From: Sphacelaria rigidula
Taxonomy: Eukaryota > Phaeophyceae > Sphacelariales
DNA length: 20,756 nt
Assembly (NCBI GenBank): GCA_964200075.2
Contig: CAXNAA020000496.1
Coordinates: 1-20,756, forward strand
Direction: 5' to 3'
In this document: positions 11,401 through 19,438 of the stretch, one piece after another
Position numbering within the stretch: position 1 is the stretch's first letter
Layout of the letters: each line of letters opens with the position of its first letter
Made by a program: the position numbers and the translations under genes
Notes under the pieces: model-generated
Databases searched by the model: none
Told to the model about the DNA's origin: nothing
The model's input: the letters and a program-made list of their open reading frames with translations, nothing else

Positions 11401-14400
11401 ATGACTTATTTCTATAGAACGTCCATCCTACGAGTTCTAGCGATAGGCGACATGGCTAAACATGAGGGGCGAGTTTCCGCAGTGGTGGACTCATCGGGAC
11501 TTTTACTTGCTACTTTCCCTGCAGATAACTCATGAGAGAGCTACCTCTACAGTAAAAAATAGCCCAAAAACGATGCAGATCATTTTCGGTACAAAGCGAC
11601 TTCTTCAGTATTTTCTGACCACCAGTGTTGAATATTGAACGGAAAAAAACGTTCGATACGATATTTTCACGTACCTACCTTAACCCCTAGACCGCGAGGT
11701 TAGTCTTCTATTGAATTGGCATCAATTTCAAGTGAAAAACGTATGCATGATCCAGGAAGACTAATCTCGCGGTCTGAGGGTTAGACCTTAGACTGCGAGG
11801 TTAGTCTTCTGTTGAATCGGCATCAATTTCAAGTGAAAAAAAGTATGCATGATCTGGAAAGACTAATCTCGCGGTCTAAGGGTTAAGACGTCGATATCGA
11901 TATTTTTTTCGACACGCGGAAATGACCCGACACGTATCGATACTCGATACAATACAATACGGCTGTTTTGGTGGGGACACAGCTTGCACGCCTGGTTGTA
12001 TGAAGGTACAGCAGCACCAGTGTGTGATTTATTATCTGACATCATAGAAGTGGCGGCACAACACGCGGCGTGATGCTTCGGTTTGACAAAAATAGTTCAT
12101 CGTGCAAGAGGCAAGTCGCGAAAGAGGTGGTTGAACACAACTCGAGGTGTGATGCATGGTCGATAGTGTGTTATTTAAGCCGGTAATATATTTCGCGGCC
12201 ACTATTCCGTCATGTTTCTATCGAATTTGAGCATTTACCTCGGCTCTGCGCACTGCGCACTGCGAACGCACTCATTATTCAATAACAAACGCACTCATTC
12301 CGATATTATCGAAATCTGATCGAGTATCGATATCCGATTTTCAACACTGGTGACTGCAACTTATCGCGGGAAACCTATTTTCATTCAGGTGAAAGGCAGC
12401 TCCGTAGTCGGCTGAAGTTCCTCACGTGTGCAGATAGTACGGTCGCTATTTTCTCCTCTTTTTCTTGATTTCATAACTTTGCCCAAATGCAGGGTTTGTC
12501 AGACCTACGCTCCCGTGGAAGGTTTGCAGTCGGCACGAATGGGGTGCTCGGTGGCTTCGTTATCCCTCGTACTGCATGTACTGCCTGTCCATGCACGCAA
12601 AACAAGTACAACGATGGCCACACAGGCAACCACAACACACGGAACAGCTTCAACAGTGGAACAGGACGTACTGTCGGTACACCCTCTTTCAGTAGTCTCC
12701 GAGCGTTCACCTACCATAGGGAGAACCCAGCAAAAGCGCGTTACGAACTCGGCACAGGAGTATTATTTTGTAATCAATCCAAGCTAAAAGTAAAAGAGAC
12801 GCTGGGATGTTGGCGCTTTGTTGGCGTTTCGCACCCTCCTCGAATCATGAACGGCTTTCGCGCTAACCGGTGGTCGGGGGTCTTTGAAGTACACATGCCC
12901 AGCTGCTAGCTACCGGCTTTTTGATGTCTTCGCTCGATCGAGCCAATTCCAACTTCTCCGACGGAACAACCACCCGCGCCCAGTTTTAGGGTTGCATTTT
13001 TGAACCGTTTGTTGCATCATCACAGCTGATGAAAAAACAACGCGTTTTCGGATCTGAACACGAGTAATCAACCCCTGCCCTCCACGAGACAGCCGCTCTG
13101 CCTCCGTCCTGCACCCGACAACATGACAATGTTGTGGCAAATATGGAAGAATCTTGCGTGAACGAGCTAATTAGTCTCGCATCGCCCAGCGATTCAAAAA
13201 CTTGCGAACGATTCAAAAACACATTGATTAGTCTTGCTTTGCCCAGAGATTCAAGAACTTGCGAACGATTCAAGAACATCCTGGACAATATTTCACCTTT
13301 TACAAAAGTGTACTGCGTACAGTATGGAATCTATTGTCTATTGCAGTATAAAATAGTCGATATTATTGTACACAGTACACTTCCTGACAATGTAGTCTGT
13401 TGTCCAGGGTGTGAAAGTTGCATGTTGCCCAGCAATACTACTCCCGATTGAGTGAAAAAAAATCTCAGTTTGAACGTTAGCGTCTTCTGTATTTCAAGGT
13501 ATCTTGAATACTATTGTAGTGTAACATAACGAGGGTCCACCGTGAACCGAAACCCACATCAGCTTTAGTAGTATATTAAGCCGAGGATGGATGTCCGCCG
13601 GATCACGCATGGTACACGTGCAATGATAACACGTATACTGCGCAACCAAAAGCGCCAGGTGCTGTCCGGAACAGTTCAAGGTCGGACGAATAATGATTCG
13701 TAAAAAAATTACTTGTTTCTCGCGTAATTGATTCGTATCATACGATTCATCCTTGGCGGGCTTTGTGTCGACCTGGGATCAATTGGTTCCTCTCTTTATT
13801 TCGAGCACTCCGTCCAAAACAATCGTAGATTTGGTGATTCCAAACAGTTGAAACAAGGACGAGAAAACTCACATCGACGGAAATACGGCTCGTCTAGCTC
13901 ATGGAACGTGCAGTTTGCACAATGAAGTTCGGGGATATTCAAGTGCTTACACCAAAACTACAGTACAGTGCAATGTGGTAAAGTACAGTACTTTGAAGGC
14001 TGGAGGCCCATACCGACTGAAGATTCAAGGATCGCACAAGATGCTGATATATGAGTGAACAAACACATCTGAAGAACGGGTCAGGAAAAAAACAATACGC
14101 AACAGTACAGTCAAACCTGGCGGGTCATTTATTCATTACCCGGCAGCGCTGTTGATTTTTTTCAGGTATCGAGATGGTAACAAAACGATTTACGTGTATA
14201 ATAAATACAGTACTTCGTAATGTGTACATTTTGATGAAATCTGATCAACGAACAGCAGACAAGTTCCAATCGAATGTGCCGGGGCCAGTATACGAATTTA
14301 GGTAGGGACGTCTACCACCCTTTTAGACGTGGCAGTCAGCCGACAGCAGCGAACACAGCAACGAAATACATTTCTATGGCAAGAAGCAAAACAAAATTTA

Positions 14401-17183
14401 GTAACTTGTCCGACGACTGATTATTTTATTCTTCAAATAATTTCAGTACGTCCAGAAAACACGGCGCGACGAACCGGTCACCGCCACGGAGATATGCCGC
14501 GAGAGGGGATCAGGAAGGGTCAGTACGGCAATAGAGGAGGCTGAGCACGCAAACGAAATCGGATTGATTCGTCAGCAGCAACACAATATGTCGTGCTTCT
14601 CTCTGCAGCTGTTGTCATTGATCCGCCGCTGCCTTCGACAAGGGGCGGAGGAAGGCAAATAAATTGACACTTGTTTCATAAATGTCAAGGATGAAAAAAT
14701 AACAGTTTTCGAATGAACACGTCTTACTCCGCGCGAAATTCTTGACTACAATGTGCTGGCGGCAAGGGCCACGTACACAGGCTAATAAACGGGAGAACAC
14801 GGTTGACGGTATGATACGCGAAAGTCAACTTTGTACTGTAATAGTGGACGCGATAGACGTTAACGTCTTGCGGCGTATTTGACATCCATTGCGATCTATT
14901 TTTTGTACTGCGGTATATTGTTTGTTATATACCAGGCACTGAGGAGCTCATTCAAAAACATGCCGCAATGAGTTGACGCCTGGCGCATGAAATGTTGTCA
15001 ACCTTTACCCGCAAGGGTGGGCAATCTGGGTACACCCGTTCTCCAAGTGAAAACTATTCCAATTCAATGAATGACCCGCCCTGGCCGTGAAAGGATCAAC
15101 TTACTGGTATCTATCTCATCAGCCGGTAGCTTGCTCTGCTGTGGACAGATTCGTGTGCACCATTATTTATAATGGTATCCCGATGTAAACATTGTCGTTA
15201 TAGTTTTATTTGGGTACTACGTATGCAAATAGTGTACTTTATTGCACGCAAGTTTGCATAACGGTGTGCAACGGTAGTAGCTAATGTACTGGTGAACGAA
15301 GTCTTGACATTGTTCTCTGTTCACGGTCGGCTCCATCTATTTTGGTATGCGTAATACCAGTATATTACAGCGCGAAGTGCAGCGCGCGTCGAATTGTCTG
15401 CCAACCCCACGAAAGTAGTCGGGATGAAAGTACATGGCACAAAAAAAGTGTTTCTTACATGTTGCCCTCATCCCCACCACCACACGGAACGGCAAAGCGC
15501 GATAGGGGCGACGGCTGCAACGGGCTGGGCGGTTGGCGCGCACGAGGTTGTTCCTGGTTTATTTGGCGGCGTTTTGCCAGCTGCGCACCCACATGAATGA
15601 ATTTACTAAGTTCGAGTGAGTGAGGACACGAACAGGAGAGTGGCCGCATGATTGGGCGCGCCATCATCGAATAGAAACGGACGATTCGAAATCTTTGAAT
15701 ATCTTTGTCCCACTGTATCCTCTGTAACCCTTTTGTACCACCAGGGAGGGTCATCTGGGCCTTACATGTACTGTTCAAGTGAAAATGACTGCTGATTCGA
15801 TACTTGACACCTGCTCCAAGGGTAGAAGCGTTAAAACCAGGAATCAGTCTCGTCCAGCAACGAGGGAGATCATCCAGTCAGCAGTGTATGATTACACACC
15901 AGGAGTTACAAAGGACATGATCAAAGGCATACCTACAGAAAGTTGACCTAATTTTTCGTGTACTAGTACAGTAAACGTTCAATAGTCTTGGGATTCATTG
16001 AGGGGGGGGGAAGGGGGGTTCCCTACCCGCACTTCTTCGACAAGCTGTGGAAAATGAATGTATATTGTGCGCTACTGACCTACATACATACATCTCCTCA
16101 AGAGGGTGTTCTATATCCCATGGGTTTCATTTAGTGATGATCAAGTACGTAAAGAAGGGGACAGAAGCAGTGTATTCTTGTGTTTCTACTTTCATCTCTT
16201 CGAGTGGTCTTTTCCTCATATTTCGAGCTGCTGCGTGCCACATCCTCATTTACGGACAGTACAGTACGGTACTGTTGTAGTTTTCCTTAATTCATGATTG
16301 GTATCTTCCCGCGAAACGTTGCGCATACAACAACCTTCCCTTGCATGGCGAAAAGCATGCTGTAGGATTGGCGAGGAGGCTTCATGGTTTGGATCACAAT
16401 ACACACCATCTTTGTCTGCTGTACATTAAGTGCTCGTTCCCATCCACCACGGACAGCCCGAACAGCATACGGGTAATGATAGACCAACGCATCACTCGTA
16501 CAAGTGCGAGAATACAGAAGCGAACAAGGCTTCAAGACACACACCTGTTCTGCCCCCAACCCCAGCCTTCGCGGAAAAAGGAACATTTTCAAAGAATCCA
16601 TTTGATCAACTTTCACCCGCCAAAAAATAACTCTGAACTGCAACACAGGAACTTCTGTCGGATGCCTGCATGACATGAAGAACATCCCGACGTGTGGGTA
16701 ACGGCCATGGCAACGACGAACTCTGCACACATATACATACGCGCGCAGGACAAGTACACTAGTTCAAGCTCACCTTCTCTGGCACTCCTGAGCGGAATTT
16801 TTGCCAGTATCCCACTCGATGGTGGAAGCAATCCTGGCCCAGTCGATGCTCTCAGACCGCAGCACAAGGTCCCGCAGCACGAGATCTGTGTCTCGATTCC
16901 ATAGAGTTCCCCTCAAAGGATAGCCGTGGGGGGACACGGCCTCATGCATTGGTCTACCCTTATCGACGAATTGGCGAGAGGATGTAGTGCTGGAAATGCT
17001 TGGGTGGTGATGATGGCGATGTTGTTGGTGCTGTTGACGTTGGGGGGCGTAGTGCTGTATGTTGCTGTGGTTGTTTTGATGGTGGAGGTGCTGCTGCTGC
17101 TGCTGCTGCTGCTGCTGATAAGTGTCGTCCCGCGATGTCCTTGGCATTACACGTTGATGGTGATACTCCTCTGTGTCTGACAT
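1439..17183 (-). CDS. MYB: Three-repeat MYB (3R-MYB) transcription factor, six exons
   Basis: Six exons (17183-16774, 10449-10351, 7600-7495, 4101-4001, 3579-2769, 2473-1439) join in frame to 853 residues. R1 spans about 93-141 with W95, W115 and W138. R2 spans about 147-197 with W150, W170 and W189 and the recognition helix SGKQCRERWHNH. R3 spans about 199-243 with W202, W221 and F240 and the helix GRSENAIKNRF. R2 and R3 have the canonical 18-19 residue spacing of the aromatics and the EED acidic patch, as in animal c-Myb and plant 3R-MYB proteins, which are nuclear DNA-binding regulators. A Gln9 run and a His-rich stretch precede R1. About 600 residues of low-complexity acidic, Asn-, His-, Ala- and Gly-rich sequence follow R3. 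The start ATG (17183) has an in-frame TGA seven codons upstream. The MYB domains are certain; the exon 5/6 junction and the target genes are not. Confidence 0.92.
2474..2768 (-). other. MYB intron 5 (295 bp, 5' end uncertain)
   Basis: The acceptor is clear: T-rich runs, then CGCCAG. The drawn donor, GTACGC at 2768, keeps the frame. The alternative GTAAGA at 2776 matches the consensus better but shifts the frame. The 3' junction reads CAG|GTGAGT, so the first bases of exon 6 themselves look like a perfect donor. Confidence 0.65.
2769..3579 (-). CDS. MYB exon 5: end of R3 and low-complexity tail, first part
   Basis: 811 bp; the acceptor CTCTTCCTCAG|A follows a C-rich tract. The first base completes Arg239, then FNSLNAKGLTETRANELL ends R3. 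The rest is low complexity: Asn/Asp-rich about 310-335, a strongly acidic run (residues 342-355) and Gly-rich stretches. The exon is drawn to end at AAGAGG|GTACGC (phase 0), giving a basic PRKR just before the junction. A better-looking donor, CCCCGC|GTAAGA, lies eight bases earlier (last exon base 2777) but is phase 1 and would run into an early stop. Confidence 0.82.
3580..4000 (-). other. MYB intron 4 (421 bp)
   Basis: This is a phase 2 intron from GTGAGG to CCTCAG. Its 3' end has a long C-rich pyrimidine tract (a poly-G run on the plus strand near 3596-3611) just before the acceptor. It contains no other feature. Confidence 0.88.
4001..4101 (-). CDS. MYB exon 4: core of repeat R3
   Basis: 101 bp; the acceptor is GTCATCAG|GAA and the donor AATCG|GTGAGG. 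It encodes EDQILCEAQRQLGNKWSEM followed by SRILTGRSENAIKN and two bases of Arg239. With exon 3 this rebuilds a standard R3: the second Trp is W221 and the third helix is RSENAIKNR. The usual LPGRTDN becomes LTGRSEN, with Pro replaced by Thr just before the helix. The exon ends phase 2, directly before the third aromatic residue. Confidence 0.93.
5091..5168. repeat. GTACAGTA stem-loop, possible tiny foldback element
   Basis: The left arm 5091-5119 (starting GTACAGTACGGGGTCCCA and ending ACAGTGCGG) pairs with the right arm 5141-5168, whose reverse complement reads GTACAGTAGGGGTCCCAGTA, then CAGTGCGG. A loop of about 21 bases separates them. A partial third copy (GTCCCACCAGAGTGCGG) lies near 4984-5000. 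Confidence 0.75.
5392..5742 (+). repeat. Cluster of nine TTTCTTA heptamers
   Basis: Exact TTTCTTA occurs at 5392, 5407, 5442, 5458, 5613, 5648, 5690, 5705 and 5736, and one reverse-complement copy (TAAGAAA) lies at 5321. Five of the nine are GTTTCTTA. Spacings are 15, 35, 16, 155, 35, 42, 15 and 31. The intervening sequence is not alike, so this is not an ordinary tandem repeat. Confidence 0.85.
5833..5926 (+). mobile_element. tRNA-like segment with oligo-T tail, SINE candidate
   Basis: An A-box-like TGGACGAACGG (5840-5850) is followed 54 bases later (start to start) by a B-box-like GGTTCGAATCT (5894-5904), and 11 T at 5916-5926 follow. Box spacing fits a class II tRNA-derived polymerase III promoter. 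The T arm does not pair well beyond one or two base pairs and I cannot fold an anticodon arm, so it is not a working tRNA gene. A degenerate tRNA-derived SINE head is the likeliest reading. Confidence 0.35.
7495..7600 (-). CDS. MYB exon 3: second half of R2 and start of R3
   Basis: 106 bp; the acceptor is CTCGCGCAG|G. The first base completes the W170 codon (TG|G). The exon encodes NLLAKSFPGRSGKQC, then RERWHNHVDARVKKGEWTPE, which is the R2 DNA-recognition helix, the R2-R3 linker and the first Trp of R3 (W202). It stops cleanly between two Glu codons at CCGGAG|GTGAAC (phase 0), inside the acidic patch of R3. Confidence 0.93.
7842..8255. mobile_element. Foldback (long inverted-repeat) element, about 410 bp
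   Basis: The element is a diverged palindrome centred near 8048. Outer parts pair CAGTTTTGGGACATTTGATT (7851) with the complement of AAAATGTCCCGAACTG (8231-8246). Next come CAATATTG in both arms and CACATGTCT(C/T)GGACACTC in both, then a GAATGGCCTCTG/AAATGGCCTCTG block and CTGGACATG/CTGAGCATG near the centre. Arms are roughly 190-200 bp each with small indels. No transposase is present, so it is a non-autonomous foldback or MITE. Confidence 0.85.
8371..8578. mobile_element. Inverted dimer of the 104-bp MITE family
   Basis: Two diverged units of about 104 bp meet head to head at GGTTAACC (8471-8478). The left unit begins CCCTTTGACTGCCAGCGTAG; the right unit, reverse-complemented, begins CCCTTCGACCGCTAGCATAG. 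Both contain TGAA(C/T)TGGCAT(C/T)AATTT and CATGA(C/T)(T/C)CAGGT(A/G)AGC. The unit matches the elements at 11680-11886 in length and order of motifs. Confidence 0.85.
8748..8966. mobile_element. 219-bp terminal-inverted-repeat element (MITE-like)
   Basis: The left terminus 8748-8775 (ATTTTGGTGCGCCAGATCTT, then CTGACAGG) matches the reverse complement of 8937-8966 (ATTTTGGTGTCCGCCAGATC, then TGCTGACAGG) with a small indel. A third copy of the subterminal sequence (AGATCTACCGACAGGTTTAA, from 8855) lies inside in direct orientation to the left end. It has no coding capacity. A target-site duplication is not evident. Confidence 0.75.
9285..9383. repeat. Short imperfect hairpin
   Basis: TTTAGCGCCCGCGGCCTGCT (9285-9304) pairs with the complement of AGCAGGACATGCGGGCGCTG plus AAA (9361-9383). 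The arms share AGCGCCCGC and CCTGCT. It may be a foldback remnant. Confidence 0.55.
9983..10291. mobile_element. 309-bp inverted-repeat element
   Basis: The termini ACAACGTTTTCGTGAG (from 9983) and ACAATGTTTTCGTGAG (reverse complement of 10276-10291) differ at one of 16 bases. A second shared block, GATTGAGAG, lies at 9997-10005 and, inverted, near 10252-10260. The interior is AT-rich and holds no known protein. Confidence 0.6.
10351..10449 (-). CDS. MYB exon 2: end of R1 and first half of R2
   Basis: 99 bp lie between a pyrimidine-rich acceptor (TTTTCTTGCCACAG|G) and the donor AAATG|GTGAGT. The first base completes Arg137 (AG|G); TGG for W138, the third Trp of R1, follows. The exon then encodes the R1-R2 linker and VKGPWSAEEDEHLKRLVDHF. 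It ends two bases into the codon of W170, the second Trp of R2. Both junctions are phase 2, and joining is in frame with both neighbours. Confidence 0.93.
10756..10854 (+). repeat. Pair of GTTCGGTATTTTGA direct repeats
   Basis: An identical 14-mer occurs at about 10756-10769 and 10841-10854, roughly 85 bases apart. The surrounding sequence is only weakly similar. Confidence 0.7.
11680..11783 (+). mobile_element. 104-bp MITE, tandem copy 1
   Basis: Terminal inverted repeats begin TTAACCCCTAGACCGCGAGG on the left and, reverse-complemented from the right, TAACCCTCAGACCGCGAGAT. Both continue to TTAGTCTTC. The interior contains TTGAATTGGCATCAATTTCA, AGTGAAAAA and TGCATGATCCAGG. Confidence 0.85.
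11782..11886 (+). mobile_element. 104-bp MITE, tandem copy 2
   Basis: This is a second, direct copy immediately after the first, overlapping it by about two bases at TTAG. It carries the same inverted ends (CTTAGACTGCGAGGTTAGTC, and CGCGGTCTAAGGGTTAA at the right) and the same interior, GTTGAATCGGCATCAATTTC. Confidence 0.85.
13170..13283 (+). repeat. 57-bp tandem duplication, two units
   Basis: The units 13170-13226 and 13227-13283 share ATTAGTCT, then GCCCAG, GATTCAA, and ACTTGCGAACGATTCAA, and differ at about nine positions. The period is a multiple of three and both strands are open: plus gives LISLA.P.DS.TCERFKN twice, minus gives FLNRSQV.ESLG.ARLI twice. Differences between units do not favour either strand as coding. 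Confidence 0.85.
13280..13408. mobile_element. 129-bp foldback element
   Basis: CCTGGACAA at 13280 is mirrored by TTGTCCAGG ending 13408. The inner arms AAGTGTACTGCGTACA (13306-13321) and TGTACACAGTACACTT (13367-13382) pair with one mismatch. All pairs share one centre, near 13344. It abuts the 57-bp duplication. Confidence 0.8.
14994..15100 (-). mobile_element. Diverged relative of the 104-bp MITE
   Basis: About 107 bp with imperfect inverted ends (GTTGTCAACCTTTACCCGCA on the left; the reverse complement of the right end reads GTTGATCCTTTCACGGCC). On the minus strand the interior reads CATTGAATTGGAATAGTTTT followed by CACTTGG, the same layout as the family core. Confidence 0.55.
15723..15834 (-). 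mobile_element. Diverged relative of the 104-bp MITE
   Basis: About 112 bp. Inverted ends are TGTAACCCTTTTGTACCACC on the left and, reverse-complemented, TTAACGCTTCTACCCTTGG on the right. The interior on the minus strand has CATTTTCACTTGAACAG, and TTCAAGTGAAAA reads on the plus strand as in the tandem copies. Confidence 0.5.
16774..17183 (-). CDS. MYB exon 1: N-terminus and repeat R1
   Basis: 410 bp encode residues 1-136 plus two bases of codon 137. The protein begins MSDTEEYHHQ, then has nine Gln (residues 23-31), a His/Gln-rich stretch to about 60 and a Ser/Thr patch. R1 begins near GTLWNRDTD, and the second Trp is in DWARIAS. The gap from W115 to W138 is 22 residues, four more than in R2 and R3, so R1 carries a small insertion around EWDTGKNS. 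The donor is AGAAG|GTGAGC, phase 2. The in-frame TGA upstream and an A at -3 support this start codon. Confidence 0.9.
17091..17117 (+). repeat. (CTG)9 microsatellite encoding the Gln run
   Basis: Nine perfect CTG units on the plus strand read as nine CAG (Gln) codons in MYB exon 1. The tract is a pure trinucleotide repeat and so is likely polymorphic in length. Confidence 0.95.
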
Positions 17184-19438
17184 TTTTGGAGTGTGTTGGA
17201 TTCAATATATTCAGTTATCCGCTCAGACAAGAAAAACGGCGCAACCTCCACCTTCGTTGCTCGTCAGTTGTCTCTGTGGCGGTCTCGCTGCCTTCGGGTG
17301 TTAACCACCGTTCTCAGGCAGGATGGCTTTTGTTTTTTGTATGCATACGGTACAGCGTTCAAAGACGTGAAATCACACATGCAGACACGAAACCGCGCGG
17401 TCATCCAGGACGGCGGAGGGGGAGGAATGGGGGCGGGCGGGGGGGTAAGGACCGACATGGGTTTAGTTTGATATGTCTTTCGAAAGTGTTATACACGGTG
17501 CTGCTCGAGTGAATGTGGGCATGTTTGACGAATGCGTGTGGGCTACATGGATCGCGTGGATTCTTCAAGTCAGGGTTTTCATCCCAACCTGCGACAAAAA
17601 GTACTCTATATGTGCGCCTGTAATCATCGAGAGCCCTCAAGACAGGACTCGGGGTATTTCGTTGACGTCTTCGATCTCTGGATAATATAAACTGTGGTGC
17701 GGTGTGTATATTTCACTCTTCATGCAGGACTGAGGGTAATAAGACAGGATTGGTCCACTGTTGACAGTACAACAGTGCCGTCGTACGCCGTACAATATGT
17801 GTGGGGGCAACCATATGTGGGGGTACTACGAGTACAGACTTTCCGTCGGTGAAGCTATCGTATTGCTGTGCACAGGTGAGTGCAAGTCCGTTCTCCTCTC
17901 ATTATGCGCGTTTGCCTTCTGCAAATGACTGATTGTTCAACGAAAATCGGGAGGGTACAAAAATATCCAGTAAAAGATGTATCTGTCGAGGCCCACACAG
18001 TAAGTAAAGCAGAAAGTCCCCTCCCCCCGAAAAAAATGGGACGGGTGTTCATACCGCACCGTACAGTATGGCAATCCCCTGCTGTAGTACAGGACAGGAT
18101 CGAGGCTATCATCTATCCCCGCCCAGCTCCGTGGGAGGACCACGTACGGAACAGGGTCTATAGAGGAGCGTGACACTAACCGGTGAACTTTTGTTCCTAA
18201 TATTTGTCGCACTGTCTGTTGTACGGTCGGATCATTGTGGATTCCTGCGTATCACATGCAGCGGCCCCGAAACAGGCTGGATGGAGAGTACCATGGGGAA
18301 ATAATGAATATGATGGCAACGACAACAAAAATCTACAGTGTACTTGTAGACGGAGGGGAAACACATCTGGTAAACGGTGCACCTGATGGCACCCGCCGAA
18401 CCGACGTCATATTGCGCGTCGTACGTCGCGCGACTGTGGCTTTTGCTCGCAATCGTTGCGTGTTCCACGACGACCAGTTTCGCGCTTCGAAAGGTATGTA
18501 TGTCAACTGCACACACAGGATAGTACAGGACAGACCGCGCCCGTGTCGACCCATGTTTCAGGATTATGTGTACACACTCAGTACAAATTGTACAGACAGT
18601 TGACTACCGACTGTTATTTTCTCCACTCCTGAACCTCTCGGATAGTAGGGGAGTGGGACGAACACATGCCGCTTCGATTTCCTTGTTGTTCATGCTACAA
18701 GCGAGCTGCTGCATACGTCCTCTGAGGCGAAAGTAAATGATACATCCCGCATCCTCGCTTCACTGCCACTGATGGCCGCAACAGCAGCCCAGCACAGGTG
18801 GACCCACGATAAACGCAAGTTACATGATCTTGATTCGGCACCCATAACCAACGTCCACACACACGCGCGCGCACACCCTCGCAAGAGTAAAATCAAGCCA
18901 AACTCCGTGCAGGGCATTTTACCGTCCCAAATTCCACGGTACAGACAGTAGTCACGGAAAACACAAGATCATCGCACCTACCCTACCTCCCGGTCCCCAG
19001 TAGCACCGCTCGCACAGAAGTGCGCCTTTGTATTTCACCCGAGCGCTTTGATCTACCGGTTTATGCGCTGCTTCCGCACGCCAACGATGCCCTGCTGTTG
19101 CTGATGTTGCAGTATCCAGTTGCGGTTGCTGTTGCGTGGTGATCTGACGACCAGCGGTAAGATGATGTGACAAGGCAAGACACCCTGTCTTGTTGTACCA
19201 CGAACAAAAAAGCCGTTTCTTGTCGGTGACGGAGACTGATGCCCGACTGATGCTAATATATGCGCGTCCGCAGACTTGAGCGCGCCGCGCCTTTAAAGTG
19301 GCACGGAGAATACGACCGTGAACCACTGTACGTTGCACTCTCAGCTGCTCCAGCTTTTGAACGCCCAGATCCTGTCCTTTTGGGATGAAGGCGTAATTGT
19401 TGTTGCTATGTGAATTGCCCGTGCTGTTTGTGACCGAA
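17184..19438. other. 5' flank of the MYB gene, no gene recognised
   Basis: This region should contain the MYB promoter and 5' leader. An AT-rich ATATATT lies only about 25 bases upstream of the ATG, so it is not a convincing TATA box. The segment has several ACAGTAC/GTACAG motifs (17764, 18060, 18528), a G-rich run near 17415-17446 and a CA/CG dinucleotide tract near 18855-18876. A 128-codon minus-strand frame (19338-18952) ends near donor-like GGTAGG and could be a 5' exon, but nothing else supports it. Confidence 0.5.

Larger units (their letters stand above)
11623..12349. mobile_element. Non-autonomous hAT-like DNA transposon (727 bp)
   Basis: The termini CAGTGTTGAA (11623) and the reverse complement of TTCAACACTG (ending 12349) are identical inverted repeats, and CGATA-rich subterminal sequence follows on both sides. 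Ends starting CAGTG suit the hAT superfamily. The flanking octamers CTGACCAC (11615-11622) and GTGACTGC (12350-12357) agree at 5 of 8 positions, as a decayed 8-bp target-site duplication would. There is no transposase frame. The element hosts the nested MITE pair at 11680-11886. Confidence 0.6.
10450..16773 (-). other. MYB intron 1 (6324 bp)
   Basis: This is a phase 2 intron with GTGAGC at its 5' end and CACAG at its 3' end. It holds a hAT-like element (11623-12349) with a nested MITE pair, a 57-bp duplication, a 129-bp foldback and two diverged MITE copies. Between these I see no convincing coding sequence; scattered frames of 60-140 codons lack known domains and splice logic. Confidence 0.85.

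Noticed and set aside
12428-12909. Two overlapping plus-strand ORFs of 119 and 140 codons, and minus ORFs over the same bases
   Set aside because: Several frames are open at once, none resembles a known protein, and the region lies in MYB intron 1. This looks like a stop-poor segment rather than a gene.
18952-19338. 128-codon minus-strand ORF as an upstream coding exon of the MYB gene
   Set aside because: The MYB ATG has its own in-frame upstream stop, so this cannot extend the protein; it could at most be an untranslated leader exon.
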